Origin: Deinandra increscens subsp. villosa
Taxonomy: Eukaryota > Streptophyta > Magnoliopsida > Asterales > Asteraceae
Assembly (NCBI GenBank): GCA_039602395.1
Contig: JBCNJP010000024.1
Location: forward strand, 5,301,524-5,365,523
Reading direction: 5' to 3'
DNA: 64,000 nucleotides
The position numbers were made by a program, and so were the translations under genes. The notes under the pieces are model-generated. The model made no database searches. It was given only the letters and a program-made list of their open reading frames with translations, and was not told the origin of the DNA. Positions 55,426 to 64,000 of this stretch are shown piece after piece (the first letter of the stretch is position 1; every line of letters begins with the position of its first letter).

Positions 55426-55808
55426 TGTAGGTCCGAAAATCAACCAATCACGATATCTTAATCACAAACGAGTGCGGAATCCTCGTATGTGATTGATTCA
55501 AGAAGAATGTAGAAGAAAGAGATTCAATCTATAAGAAAGATCGAATCTTGAATGAGAAAATACTACAAACTTGAAGCAAATGGAACTGATCGTAAACTCC
55601 AATGAGAGAGAGAAATCGTAAATGTAATCCAAAAGCTTGTCATATACTACCTCTTACAAACCCTAAGGCCAATCATAAACACTATAGGCCCAATTATAAA
55701 CACATATAATCGGCCCACATGGCCTAAAACATAAACTAACTAAGCCCAAAAGCCCATTAACTACAAAGCCCATAACTAATGTTCATGCCTCTAATATATA
55801 GCCCAACA
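55426..55808 (-). repeat. Copia-3 5' LTR (383 bp), TATA box deleted
   Basis: Identical in termini to the 43278 copy. After CTTGTCAT it jumps directly to ATACTACCTC, losing 23 bp that hold the TATA region in the partner. A 2-bp insertion (CTAAGGCC versus CTAGCC) lies nearby. Confidence 0.9.
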
Positions 55809-56945
55809 AGGAAGCCACACAACCTTTGGAAATAATACATGTGTAAAAAAGGCGGTTCAAAATATTAAAGAAACCCTCCTCCAACTCTCGCCAAAAAAAA
55901 TTGAGGAAATCAAAATTGAAACCGCCTGGCCCGGGAGCCTTGTCACCTTCACAATCCCACACCGCAGCCCGAATTTCTGCCTTAGAAAAAGGCCGAACAA
56001 GATCCTCCCCTTGATCCATCGAAATCGATCGAATCCCGGAACACTCCAGCCTTTATTTGGGTGCAACACCACCGAGAATAAATCCCGGAAGTGCCTCCTA
56101 ATCTCCATCTTAATCACGCCAGGATCCTTCACCCACTGCCCCGAAATCCACAGGCCATTAACCCGACTCCTAGCCGCATTCGAATTTACAAAACCGTGAA
56201 AAAGACGAAATTATCGTCCCCATCCACCGACCATTTGATCTTATACTTTTGCCGAATATCGCAAATTCTCTTGTCCTCTAACCCCATCAAACGTTATTTT
56301 TTTTATTTCCACGTCTCTAACTCATCAGCAATAATCATGGAATCCTGACTGATCCCATCCATTAATTTACAGTACGAGTGCAACTCCTTAATCTCCTTTG
56401 ATTCTTTTTATTTCACACCCCTGATCCAAGCTTTGGCCAACACCTTGACTCTCCTGAGCTTATTTAATAAATACACATCCCGGGGGGGGGGGTCCAAAGA
56501 TGAATTCGGCAATCGCATTTCAGTTCTGGTCAAATCCATTAATTCCTTCTTCCTCAGCCAAGAAGAAAAGAAACGGAACAGAAAGGGACCAAAATCCGTC
56601 GATGAGACATTGAGGATGAGCAGACTGTGTTCTGACCACAGTCTTGGCAAAGCTTTAAAATTCGCAAGAGTCCACCTGCGATAAAATTCTGGGCAAACAA
56701 GAACACGATCTATTTTTCCAAAATTATTGCCCTTACCTTAGGAGAAAGTAAACTTAGCCCCACCCGTATGGTATTCCTAAAGACATTCCTTTCGATAACA
56801 TCGTTGAAAACCTAAGCGACACAAGAATTAAACGAAGAAAATCGTCGCTCTTTTGGGTATCGCACTTCATTGAAATCACCAACCAAGGAACTGGAAATAA
56901 AACGCTGATAATAGCCCGCTAAACCAAGGAACTAGAGGACTTAGG
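55809..56945 (-). pseudogene. LINE, endonuclease end and N-terminal reverse transcriptase
   Basis: Read on the minus strand from 56930: NEVRYPKERRFSSFN and GKIDRVLVCPEFYRRW are the last blocks of an L1-type AP endonuclease, LWSEHSLLILN the SDH-like motif, VKDPGVIKMEIRRHF the linker, and SKAEIRAAVWDCEGDKAPGP the start of the reverse transcriptase. Frames break repeatedly. The reverse transcriptase continues at 43277 after Copia-3. The N-terminal part of the endonuclease and ORF1 are missing; a gypsy fragment begins at about 56946. Confidence 0.88.
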
Positions 56946-57875
56946 TAGGTGTAGTAGAGGTACACCAACTCTTAATGGCCTTAATTTTTGCAGGATCAAC
57001 ATGAATACCCTTGTCGTTAACGATGTGTCCCAAAAATTGGACCTCTTTTAGCCAAAATTCACACTTAGAGAACTTGGGGTAAAGCTAATCCTTCTTCTAG
57101 AGATCAAGTACCAGACGCAAGTGAGTCTCATGATCGACTTAGACTTTGAGTAGATCAAAATATCATCAATGAAGACGATAACGAATTTATCAAGATATGG
57201 TTTACAAACACGATTCATAAGGTCCATGAATATAGCGGGAGCGTTTGTCAAACCGAAAGGCATAACAGTGAACTCAAAGTGGCCATAACGAGTGCGAAAG
57301 GCGGTTTTATGAACTTCCTCCTTCGCGACTCAAAACTGATGATAGCCGAAACAAAGATTGATTTTTTAAAAACAAGAGGCTCCCTGAAGCTGATCGAAGA
57401 GGTCATCAATACAGGCAACGGATAACGGTTTTTGATGGTAAGTTTGTTAAACTCACGATAATCGATGCACATACAAAGCGAGTTATCCTTCTTTTTGACA
57501 AACAGAATAGGTGCTCCCCATGGTGAGGAACTCGGTTGAATGTAACCCTTGTGAGAAAGCTCCTAAAGTTGTTTAGCCAACTCTTGCATTTCCGAGGGTG
57601 CAAGGCGATATGGCGACTTAGCTACAGGAGTAGCTCCTGGAACAAGATCGATACGGAAGTCAACTTGGCGAATGGGAGGAAAACCCGTAATATCATCGGG
57701 AAAAACCTCTAGGAAGTCTCGCACGATCGGGATGTCTTCAATTCCACTTTCTTTTTCTGAGACCTCCATAACATGAGCCAGAAAATCCGGATACTCCTCT
57801 CATAAGTACTTATGGGCCTTTATACAAGACATAAGCTTGAGCCCACCAGATGCTTTATCGGCATGAATGGATCTT
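56946..57875 (-). pseudogene. Gypsy pol fragment (reverse transcriptase), both ends missing
   Basis: The minus strand gives GIEDIPIVRDFLEVFPDD, RQVDFRIDLVPGATPVAK, SSSPWGAPILFVKKKD, MCIDYREFNKLTIKNRYPLP, MPFGLTNAPAIFMDLMNR and FIDDILIYSKSK, then GHIVNDKGIHVDP. This is a chromovirus reverse transcriptase similar to Gypsy-A. There are several frameshifts and stops and no LTR, primer site or integrase. The right edge (about 57860-57880) is not sharp. Confidence 0.87.
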
Positions 57876-57960
57876 GAAGTTCAAAAAATGTTCAAGTTTG
57901 ATCCAGCCATGCAAGCTCTCATTCTGACAAGATTTCAAGTTGATGATCAGACGCAACGAT

Positions 57961-58400
57961 GTTGACTATTGAAGATCGAAGTTTTGTTAGATAGATAGAT
58001 AGCTAGATACACTACACGTTAAGGGGGAGTTACTTAGAGCATATTCCTATGCCAACGTGTGTCTCGTGTATTGTATATAATCTAGAGCGTCTGTGTGAGT
58101 CAAGATAGTCAACTGGACGTACCAGATGATCAGACGTACCAGATGGTACGTACGTACCAAATGGTACGTGGGTGGTACGCTGGTTAGTTGGTTAGTGACT
58201 ATAAATAGTTTGTGTTAGAGAGAGTTTAGTTAGTTTTGTCATTCTACATCTTCTTAACTGTGTGTAACTGAGTGTGTTTCTCTCTCTAGCTTGTATTCTC
58301 TAAGTGAATCAATAAAGCAAAGCTTTATTTACTCGTTTGTGTTTCTCCAATTACCAAATCATGCAGTAGTAAGATCGTGCAGTGGTTTTACAACGTTCGA
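57961..58400 (+). repeat. Copia-4 LTR-like promoter region, edges unresolved
   Basis: TGTTGACTATTG at 57961 could be an LTR start, but a polypurine core AAGGGGGAG at about 58020 complicates this. Three GTACCA and three GGTACG boxes (58119-58181) sit just upstream of TATA box CTATAAATAG (58199-58208), and AATAAA lies near 58309, so promoter and polyadenylation signals of an LTR are present. A short TAGA microsatellite is near 57995. I could not find a primer site in plus orientation. The 3' LTR is beyond the window. Confidence 0.5.
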
Positions 58401-58850
58401 TGAGTTTCCTAGTATGGCGGATGAAGATTCAAAGGGCGTACCAACGTGTTCTTCCAGCGTACCAACGGCGTACCAACTCCGAAACTCACGAATTTCACTC
58501 CAGATTCAGAATTTGTCGAATTTCTTCACTCAATCACTCATATTAGGTGCGAAACTGACTCAGGAACACTCGTTTGAACCAAATTTGATCAAAATATCAT
58601 TGAATCTCACCTAATTTGAACTTTTAATGTCTCAAAAACTTCCAAAACGAAAATGTGATTTGGAAATTGGGCCAACGGCTCTGATAACACAGTTAAAACA
58701 CGATACGGATCGTTTCCAGATCAGAAGAAAGATAGAGACGGAGAAACTTAATCATTTATTGTGTCGAATGGTTACACCGAAGGAGTATACATCAATGAAA
58801 CTCGGGAGAGGTTTGACAGACCTGGAAATGATCCGTATCGTCTCTATCTT
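58401..58850 (+). other. Copia-4 leader, rearranged
   Basis: Three more GTACCAAC boxes lie at about 58440-58475. A GCTCTGATAACA sequence near 58680 resembles an inverted primer site. A stretch near 58700-58740 is repeated in inverted form near 58825-58865 (AGAAGAAAGATAGAGACG and its complement). This suggests small rearrangements between LTR and gag. Confidence 0.4.
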
Positions 58851-58854
58851 TCTT

Positions 58855-60956
58855 CTAATCTGTTGGCAATTCAAACGGTATAAAACTTCAAAAGAGTTAT
58901 GGGGTGCTCTTGCTCATGAATGTGTTGATGTTGAGAATATAACAAAAGCAAATGTGAGTGATGCAGAAACAACTGAATCTGGAAAAGAGATTGACAATGA
59001 GCAAATCTGTTAGAAACAAATTGAAAATTTAAGAAAGGAAAAGAGTTTGTTAATTGAAAAGTGCAAAATTACAAAAAAGAATTTAGAGAATGGTAAACAT
59101 GTGGTGAAAGAAGTTACAAAAGACTTCGATGCACTTTATTCTAAAAGTGTGATTTTCAAAGAAAAATATGATGCACTTCAAAAGACTTGTGTTGAATTTG
59201 CTGATAAATAACTTCGTCATCAAGAAGACAATAAAGAATTGCTTGATGCAAAGGCTCGGTTGATAGATGATACTACGTTGTTGAAGGAAAATGTTGAGAT
59301 TTATAAAAAGAGGTGGACAGATACAAAATTGGAGTTAACTAAGGAACATGCGTTCATAAGAAATCAAAAGATTGAGCTTGATTGTAAGTACGAGGAACTT
59401 ATTCAATGCAAAAAAACAATTAGCAGATTCACAAGCTATGTGTCGAAAGTAGTTTGATGATGCTCAGATTGAGATTTTGGAACTTCAAAGGAAGTTAGAT
59501 GGTTATAGAAATTCGCCTTCCACAATTAGTTTTATGTTCAATGCTCAGAAAGAAGTTGATTATTTTGACGTTCCTTCCCCACAAAATTTTACTTCTACTC
59601 CATCAGTCAGATCATTTGAAGATGATATGTCTGAATTAAATATCAAAGTCATGCATAAAAAAGAAGAAGTAAAGAAGCTTAGAGTTGTGTTAGACATGGT
59701 TAACAAAAGATTTGCTGAGGCACAAACAGAGATTTCAAATCTTAAAAGAAAACTTGATGAATTGCATGATTATTCAAAGTTTGCAAATCCTGTTTCAGAA
59801 AAGAAGAAGAAGTCAACGATTGAGAAGTAAAAGCTTGAAGGAGGAACAACGTCAACATTTTCTTCAGATTCAACTTCTTTTGAAAAAGAAAAGGTATATG
59901 ATGACGAAGTTGGTGAGAAGGTTGATAAAATTTCGACTGAAGAGAAAATTGATGAAACTTTGCTCAAAAAAAAACAATCTAAAGGAAATTAACGCTTCGT
60001 TTACTAGAATTGCTAAAATAGAAAAAGGAGAGTCTAATTCTCAAGCCGAATTTTCAAAGCTAACTGGTTATAAACAAAAAGGTTTGTGTTTTGAGAACAA
60101 AAATGATATAGTAGATGAAGAATCAATGGTGGATCAGACTAAAATTTCATCTTCTGATACATCACTTAAACTTTTTGAGAGAATTACATTGAAACAAAAG
60201 GAGTTTGTGAGCAAAATGGATGAAATTCTCAATGATGTTCAAGATGAGAAAGTTAGTGCTGATAATGTTGAGTTTCTGACAACGGAAAATTCTAAGTTAG
60301 AGCTTCAACAGAGTGATTTTTCTTCAAAGTCCACAATGTCGTCAGAATCTATGTCACCTAAGAAGGTCGATGAAAGAGCTTACTTTTACTGCAACAAGAC
60401 GGGACATGTTATTCGTGATTGTGCTATTCGACGAACATTTTCACGTGGTTCAAATCAATCATCATCATCTTATTCGCTAATTCTCAATGAGGTACCAAGC
60501 AAGCGACATCAGAATCATCAACGAAAGTCAACTACCAAGACATTTTGATGATGATTTCCCACAGTTTTCAAACTCAAAACAATTTTCAAAAAGAAAAAAA
60601 ATTTCAATAATGATTTTAATATGCTTTACTCAAATGATTTTTCATATTATGGACATCGAAAACGTTACTCAAAATCTGAGAAAATGTTGGTCGGTGAGTT
60701 GTTGAATATTGTTTCCAACATGTCAAAGTTTTTCAATGGTTCTAATTCGCATCGGGTGAAATCATCAAAAGCATTCCGTTCTTGGAAACAGAAAATTGCA
60801 ACCTCTGCCGGAAACGATTATGTTGAAGATACGGGACGAACCAAGCCGGTTTGGGTTCCCGTATTTAATAAAAACTTGTTTGAGGCCGTGTGTAGGATGC
60901 TTCAAGAGTACCTATTAGTGATTGCAAAGTTGCTGATAGTGGAGTATTTTGCTTAA
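58855..60956 (+). pseudogene. Copia-4 Gag, degraded, coiled-coil type; pol absent
   Basis: The pieces shift frame several times: KTSKELWGALAHEC (Gag domain, about 58890), helical Glu/Lys-rich stretches (59020-59980), a knuckle-like YFYCNKTGHVIRDC (about 60385) whose first Cys is Tyr, and KPVWVPVFN near 60850. Stops occur at 59011 and 59208 and frames change near 59470 and 59980. Domain order matches Copia-2 and Copia-3 Gag. No protease, integrase or reverse transcriptase follows; by 60960 the sequence is already 3' non-coding, so pol was deleted or was never in this copy. Confidence 0.75.
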
Positions 60957-61085
60957 TTAGCGCTTCACCGAGTTGATATTTCACAAAAGTTTTGAGAAAA
61001 AATATTTTTCAAAATCTAAAAATTCGAGGTATCCGTGTTCGATCAATTTTATTTTCTTTCCTTTTACTTTCTTTCGTATATTTTT

Positions 61086-61194
61086 AGGGGGAGAAAATTA
61101 AAAAAAATTCAAAAAATAGAGTTTGTTGAATTTTAGGGGGAGAATATTTGAAAAAGCCAAAAATAGCATTTTTTTCATGTAAGGGGGAGAAAAT
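61086..61194 (+). other. Three tandem polypurine tracts, Copia-4
   Basis: AGGGGGAGAAAAT, AGGGGGAGAATAT and AAGGGGGAGAAAAT start near 61086, 61134 and 61181. Clustered AGGGGGAG tracts upstream of the 3' LTR are a recognised Sirevirus feature, and Copia-2 has equivalent copies at 38523-38550 and 37191. Confidence 0.78.
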
Positions 61195-61499
61195 GAAAAA
61201 AAAATGGAAAAATAAAAAATGAGAAATTGATCCGACTATGTGAGAAATGATGGTACATCAGCATATACGTTATCTGCCATGGATAAAGTAGATGTAAAGG
61301 CTATAGGTTATTGCTTGATATGTGTGATGTGCATGACAAATCTGATATATGCAAGTATGATATCAACATAATGCCTGCCTGATAATTGTGGTTTGTCATC
61401 TTGATGAGTATTTTGTGATAATAAATTGAATAAGAGATATCCTTGTGTATACATGCGTTCTTTTGAAAGATTTAAACTTGTTTGATTTTCATTATTTTC

Positions 61500-61740
61500 T
61501 CAAATGATCAAACTTTCTCTGCGTATCGAAAGATCGACCTGATTGTTGTTCGTTTGACGTTCTGCTTTATTTTCTTTGGTGTTTCGTACAACTCATCGGA
61601 CTTTCTCTGCATGTACGGGAGTACCGACCTGATTGTTGTTGAGTTATACAATTTTAACTTGTTTTGCTTTCTTATTTTCCTAAACAATCGGACTTTTTTC
61701 TGCGTGCTCACAAGGCCGACCTGATTGTTGTTTGTTTAGG
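61500..61740 (+). other. Array of three structured modules, Copia-4
   Basis: Modules lie at 61500-61557, 61586-61649 and 61679-61740. Outer arms are TCAAATGA/TCGTTTGA (one U-G pair), GTACAACTC/GAGTTATAC (one mismatch) and CCTAAAC/GTTTAGG. Inner sequence keeps CTTTCTCTGC (polyT-expanded in the third), a small hairpin (ATC-GAAA-GAT; GTAC-GGGA-GTAC; a divergent third) and CGACCTGATTGTTGTT. The order and spacing match Copia-2, which lies on the opposite strand in another family. Confidence 0.6.
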
Positions 61741-62384
61741 GTTCTGCTTTCTTTTTGCATGAAACACTATGAACGACTTATATCTGTAATTATATTATGT
61801 GGTGAATGAAAGAAAAAACAAAAAATATCATAAAGTCGGATTATCAATTACTTGAATTTGTGGGTACCATGATTTCTATGCTTGAAAAATATAACTAATA
61901 CATATCAGAAAGCAGTAAAAATTGATTTGATTTGACTGAAATAAACATGGAAGTGTTGTATTCATGGACAACCTGGCTTGCATGCTGATTAGATTGAAAT
62001 TGAAGTGTGTTAAGTGCATCTCGCTGATCTCATGTTGCGATCTTTCTCACAAAAACATAATTTATTGCATTTACATTTTTGTTTTCTGTTGATTCATTGT
62101 TTTAGAAAATCTCAAAAAGATTTTTGGTGTGTTTTAGCATAAATTCGAAAAATCAAAAAGATATTAGGAGTGTTTTAATATAAAGTTGCTAAAATTCAAA
62201 AAGATTTGATTTCTGCTTTATTTTTGATCAACTGAATACAGGAACGGAAAATTTTTTTATGATAGAACCACAATCGAAGCTTGAATCAGCTCATCATTTT
62301 TCGATTTGAAAAAACTTAAATTTTGGGTGTAAAATGTCAAAGATAAACGATTGGGGTTAAAATGGTCATTTGTCAAAATTATGG

Positions 62385-63064
62385 TCCAGACGTACCATTT
62401 GGTACGCTGAGACGGACCACATTGCATATAAAAAGGGGAAAGTGGTACGCAAGTCACATAACCCACGTACCACTTCCAAACTTCTCTACAAGCCCTAATT
62501 CGCCTTTGATAGTTTTTTGTTGATTTCTCACTCTATATCAAACCTTTGCTCGTGTTGTTTGTTGCTACAGGTAGGCACAATGATTTCGCACATGATGGTG
62601 GTCTTCGATTTTCATATAATGCTTTAAAAGTCATGAATCTGGAGTTTTAAGTTTCGAGTTTTCACACGTTTTCAACTCCTGTGGTTCAGTCGGTTATCGA
62701 AAATCTCAGTCAGGTTTAAACACATGGTCTTGAACGGTTTTTTATAGAGAACAAAACCTTGTTGGTCGATTTCAAAACAAACACTGATTTGAGTGTCAAA
62801 ATCACAAAAGTCTATTCGGCTGTCTGTTCTTCCGCCGTACCATGTGGTACGCGCATACCAGATGTGGTACGCTGCCGAATGTGGTACGCGTGTGGTACGT
62901 TGGACTTTGGCTAATTTTTCCAAAGTGGTACACGACGTGGTACGTTGGCTAATTTTTCCAAAAGTTCAAAGTTTGAGCGTTTCAAGTCAAGTTTGAGTCA
63001 ATGGTGAGCGATTTTAATTCTATCTCATGATTTTAATAACAAGTGTTATTTATGAATGTTTCAG
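62385..63064 (+). promoter_or_regulatory. Putative promoter, 5' UTR exon and 494-bp intron of the Copia-4 extra ORF
   Basis: TATA box CATATAAAAAGG (62425-62436) is followed by a leader with CCCTAATTCGCC, donor CTACAG^GTAGGC at 62571 and acceptor TGTTTCAG at 63064, two bases before the ORF's ATG. GTACCA/TGGTACG boxes flank the TATA box (62385-62470) and recur about eight times in the intron (62835-62945). The plan mirrors Copia-3. Confidence 0.55.
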
Positions 63065-63066
63065 TT

Positions 63067-64000
63067 ATGGTGGCTTTAAAGTCGAATGACGAGCATAATA
63101 TTTATGCATATTTGAATGCATCTGCACGGTGGAAACCTCATTTTGGAGGAATATTCGATTTTTTGCAACGATCGAGAATTTATTATGCTGCTACGCATGA
63201 TTTTACACCATATAAAGATCTTCTTACAATGTTCTGGAATTCTGCAAAAGTTGATTGTTCGATTGTGCCTTCCGTGATTCGTGCAAGGATTAATCAGACT
63301 AATATTGTTATTTCTGAAGAGGATGTTCGTAAAGTGTTAAGATTCAATGATCAAGCAGCATTTCCAAAGGAATTTGACGAGATAGATATGGTTGCATTGC
63401 TGAGAAGAATCAAGTATGATGGCATTTATATGCTACTTGGTTTCTTAAAGCAAATCTAAGTCCTCCGTATAAATACTTGATGCATGTGATAATTCGGTGT
63501 TTTGGAAATCGATTAAAGGACCATGAGGAGTTTGATATGAAACTTCTATCTTTCTTCACAACTTTAGTGTTGAACCGAGAGTTTAATTTCTCTGGTTGGA
63601 TATTCGATTACATGAAAGAGAATATTATATCAAAGCAGAACAAGAGTGTAATGTATCCTAGATTTCTTCAAATGATTCTAGATGATTTGCATCCAGATCT
63701 TCCGAAGAATCTAGCTGCTATTTTACAATTGAAACATATGAATGAAGTTGTTGTTGGAATGTTACATGTGTATCAAAAAAGAAAAGGGGCAAATGTACCT
63801 CCTCCGGTAAAGAAATTAATTGGTCACTTGGCAAAACCTGATTATGTGGCTCCTGCTGATGGTGCTGCAAAACATCCTGATAGTTCTGATAACAAGTTAG
63901 AATATGATGAGAATGGTAATCAATTGGAGGAGGATGAAGATCAAGATGATAACCAAGATGTTCCTCTTCAAGAACCTATAGAACAACAACCGGTTGTTTC
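63067..64000 (+). pseudogene. Copia-4 extra ORF, 5' part, frameshifted; runs off the window
   Basis: The ATG at 63067 begins MVALKSNDEHN. The frame carries FWNSAKVDCSIVPSVIR and ISEEDVRKVLRFND, then breaks near 63430-63459; the next frame continues WFLKANLSPPYKYLMHVI, NREFNFSGWIFDYM, MYPRFLQMIL and an acidic tail near 63900. Block order matches the Copia-3 extra ORF (FWGSA, ISEEDVRK-like, HYM, FNFSKM, PRFVQM), so the two are homologous though diverged. No membrane segment or signal peptide is visible. Function unknown. Confidence 0.75.

Larger units (their letters stand above)
43278..55808 (-). mobile_element. Copia-3, full-length Sirevirus-like element with extra ORF, inserted in the LINE
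   Basis: LTRs at 43278-43681 and 55426-55808 (TGTAGGTCCG...GCCCAACA) are nearly identical, flanked by AGGAA on both sides (43273-43277, 55809-55813). Primer site TGGTATCAGAGCC (minus strand) is at 55411-55423. Order along the sense strand is 5' LTR, leader, gag, pol, non-coding stretch with one structured module, extra ORF, polypurine tract (CCTAGGGGAAGA) and 3' LTR. At 12.5 kb it is long for copia. Gag, pol and the extra ORF all carry stops. The 5' LTR lost a 23-bp stretch that includes the TATA box retained in the 3' LTR (43513-43522). Confidence 0.94.
60957..62384 (+). other. Copia-4 3' non-coding region
   Basis: No gene is seen. It holds three polypurine copies (61086-61194), the structured array (61500-61740) and AT-rich filler with a TTGGTGTGTTTTAGC-type sequence near 62120 that also occurs, inverted, in the Copia-2 3' region near 37500. 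Confidence 0.6.

Noticed and set aside
59770..59967. Minus-strand ORF in Copia-4 gag
   Set aside because: Shadow of the lysine/glutamate-rich coiled-coil frame.
61508..61711. Minus-strand ORF across the Copia-4 structured array
   Set aside because: It arises because three modules share sequence; the Copia-2 array gives similar ORFs on its opposite strand without coding logic.
61500..61740. Hammerhead ribozyme or retrozyme
   Set aside because: No CTGATGA core with a matching GAAA box and cleavage site; the CCTGATYG sequence does not fit the hammerhead core.

Overview
The window is repeat-dense plant nuclear DNA. Plant Ty1/copia, Ty3/gypsy (chromovirus) and L1-type LINE families fill it, primer sites match the plant initiator tRNA-Met, and long TA runs occur. 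Copia elements with a long coiled-coil Gag, repeated AGGGGGAG polypurine tracts and an extra gene after pol point to Sireviruses. The style of that extra gene suggests a eudicot, probably Asteraceae; this is inference. I found no intact host gene.

Layout. 1-4439: 5' part of a minus-strand copia element (Copia-1) with a 1.2 kb LTR. 4440-11297: AT-rich non-element DNA with tandem repeats, a histone H3 fragment and weak exon-like segments. 11298-27701: two copies of one chromovirus in the order LTR-internal-LTR-internal (Gypsy-A, Gypsy-B). The shared middle LTR is split by a 2.6 kb solo LTR with a TAAAA duplication, and Gypsy-B is cut off in its protease region. 27702-36012: a gypsy-like element with 3.6 kb LTRs and a 4.5 kb internal region lacking coding capacity (LARD-like), running into a 500-N gap at 36013-36512.

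36513-56945: an L1-type LINE on the minus strand, split by two Sirevirus-like insertions with 5-bp target duplications. Copia-2 (36773-42917, GAATT) is gag-only with an intact 1090-residue ORF. Copia-3 (43278-55808, AGGAA) carries gag, pol and an extra ORF, all decayed. A gypsy pol fragment follows (about 56946-57875), then a degraded plus-strand Sirevirus-like element (Copia-4, about 57961 to the end) with decayed gag, no pol and the start of a homologous extra ORF.

The most interesting material is non-coding. (1) Copia-2, -3 and -4 share a roughly 60-nt structured module after gag/pol: outer stems with changed but mostly complementary sequence, a conserved core, and GNRA-type loops in several copies. 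It is triplicated in Copia-2 and Copia-4. (2) Each of these elements has its own 6-8-base word (CCGAAC, TCGTAAAC or GTACCA) amplified in the LTR, the gag leader and, where present, the promoter/intron of the extra ORF. These resemble the repeated-motif boxes known from Sireviruses, but two of the three lack the CGG-CCG core. (3) The extra ORF appears to have its own promoter, 5' UTR exon and an intron of about 0.5-0.6 kb ending at the start codon. All calls come from reading the sequence; no database search was run.
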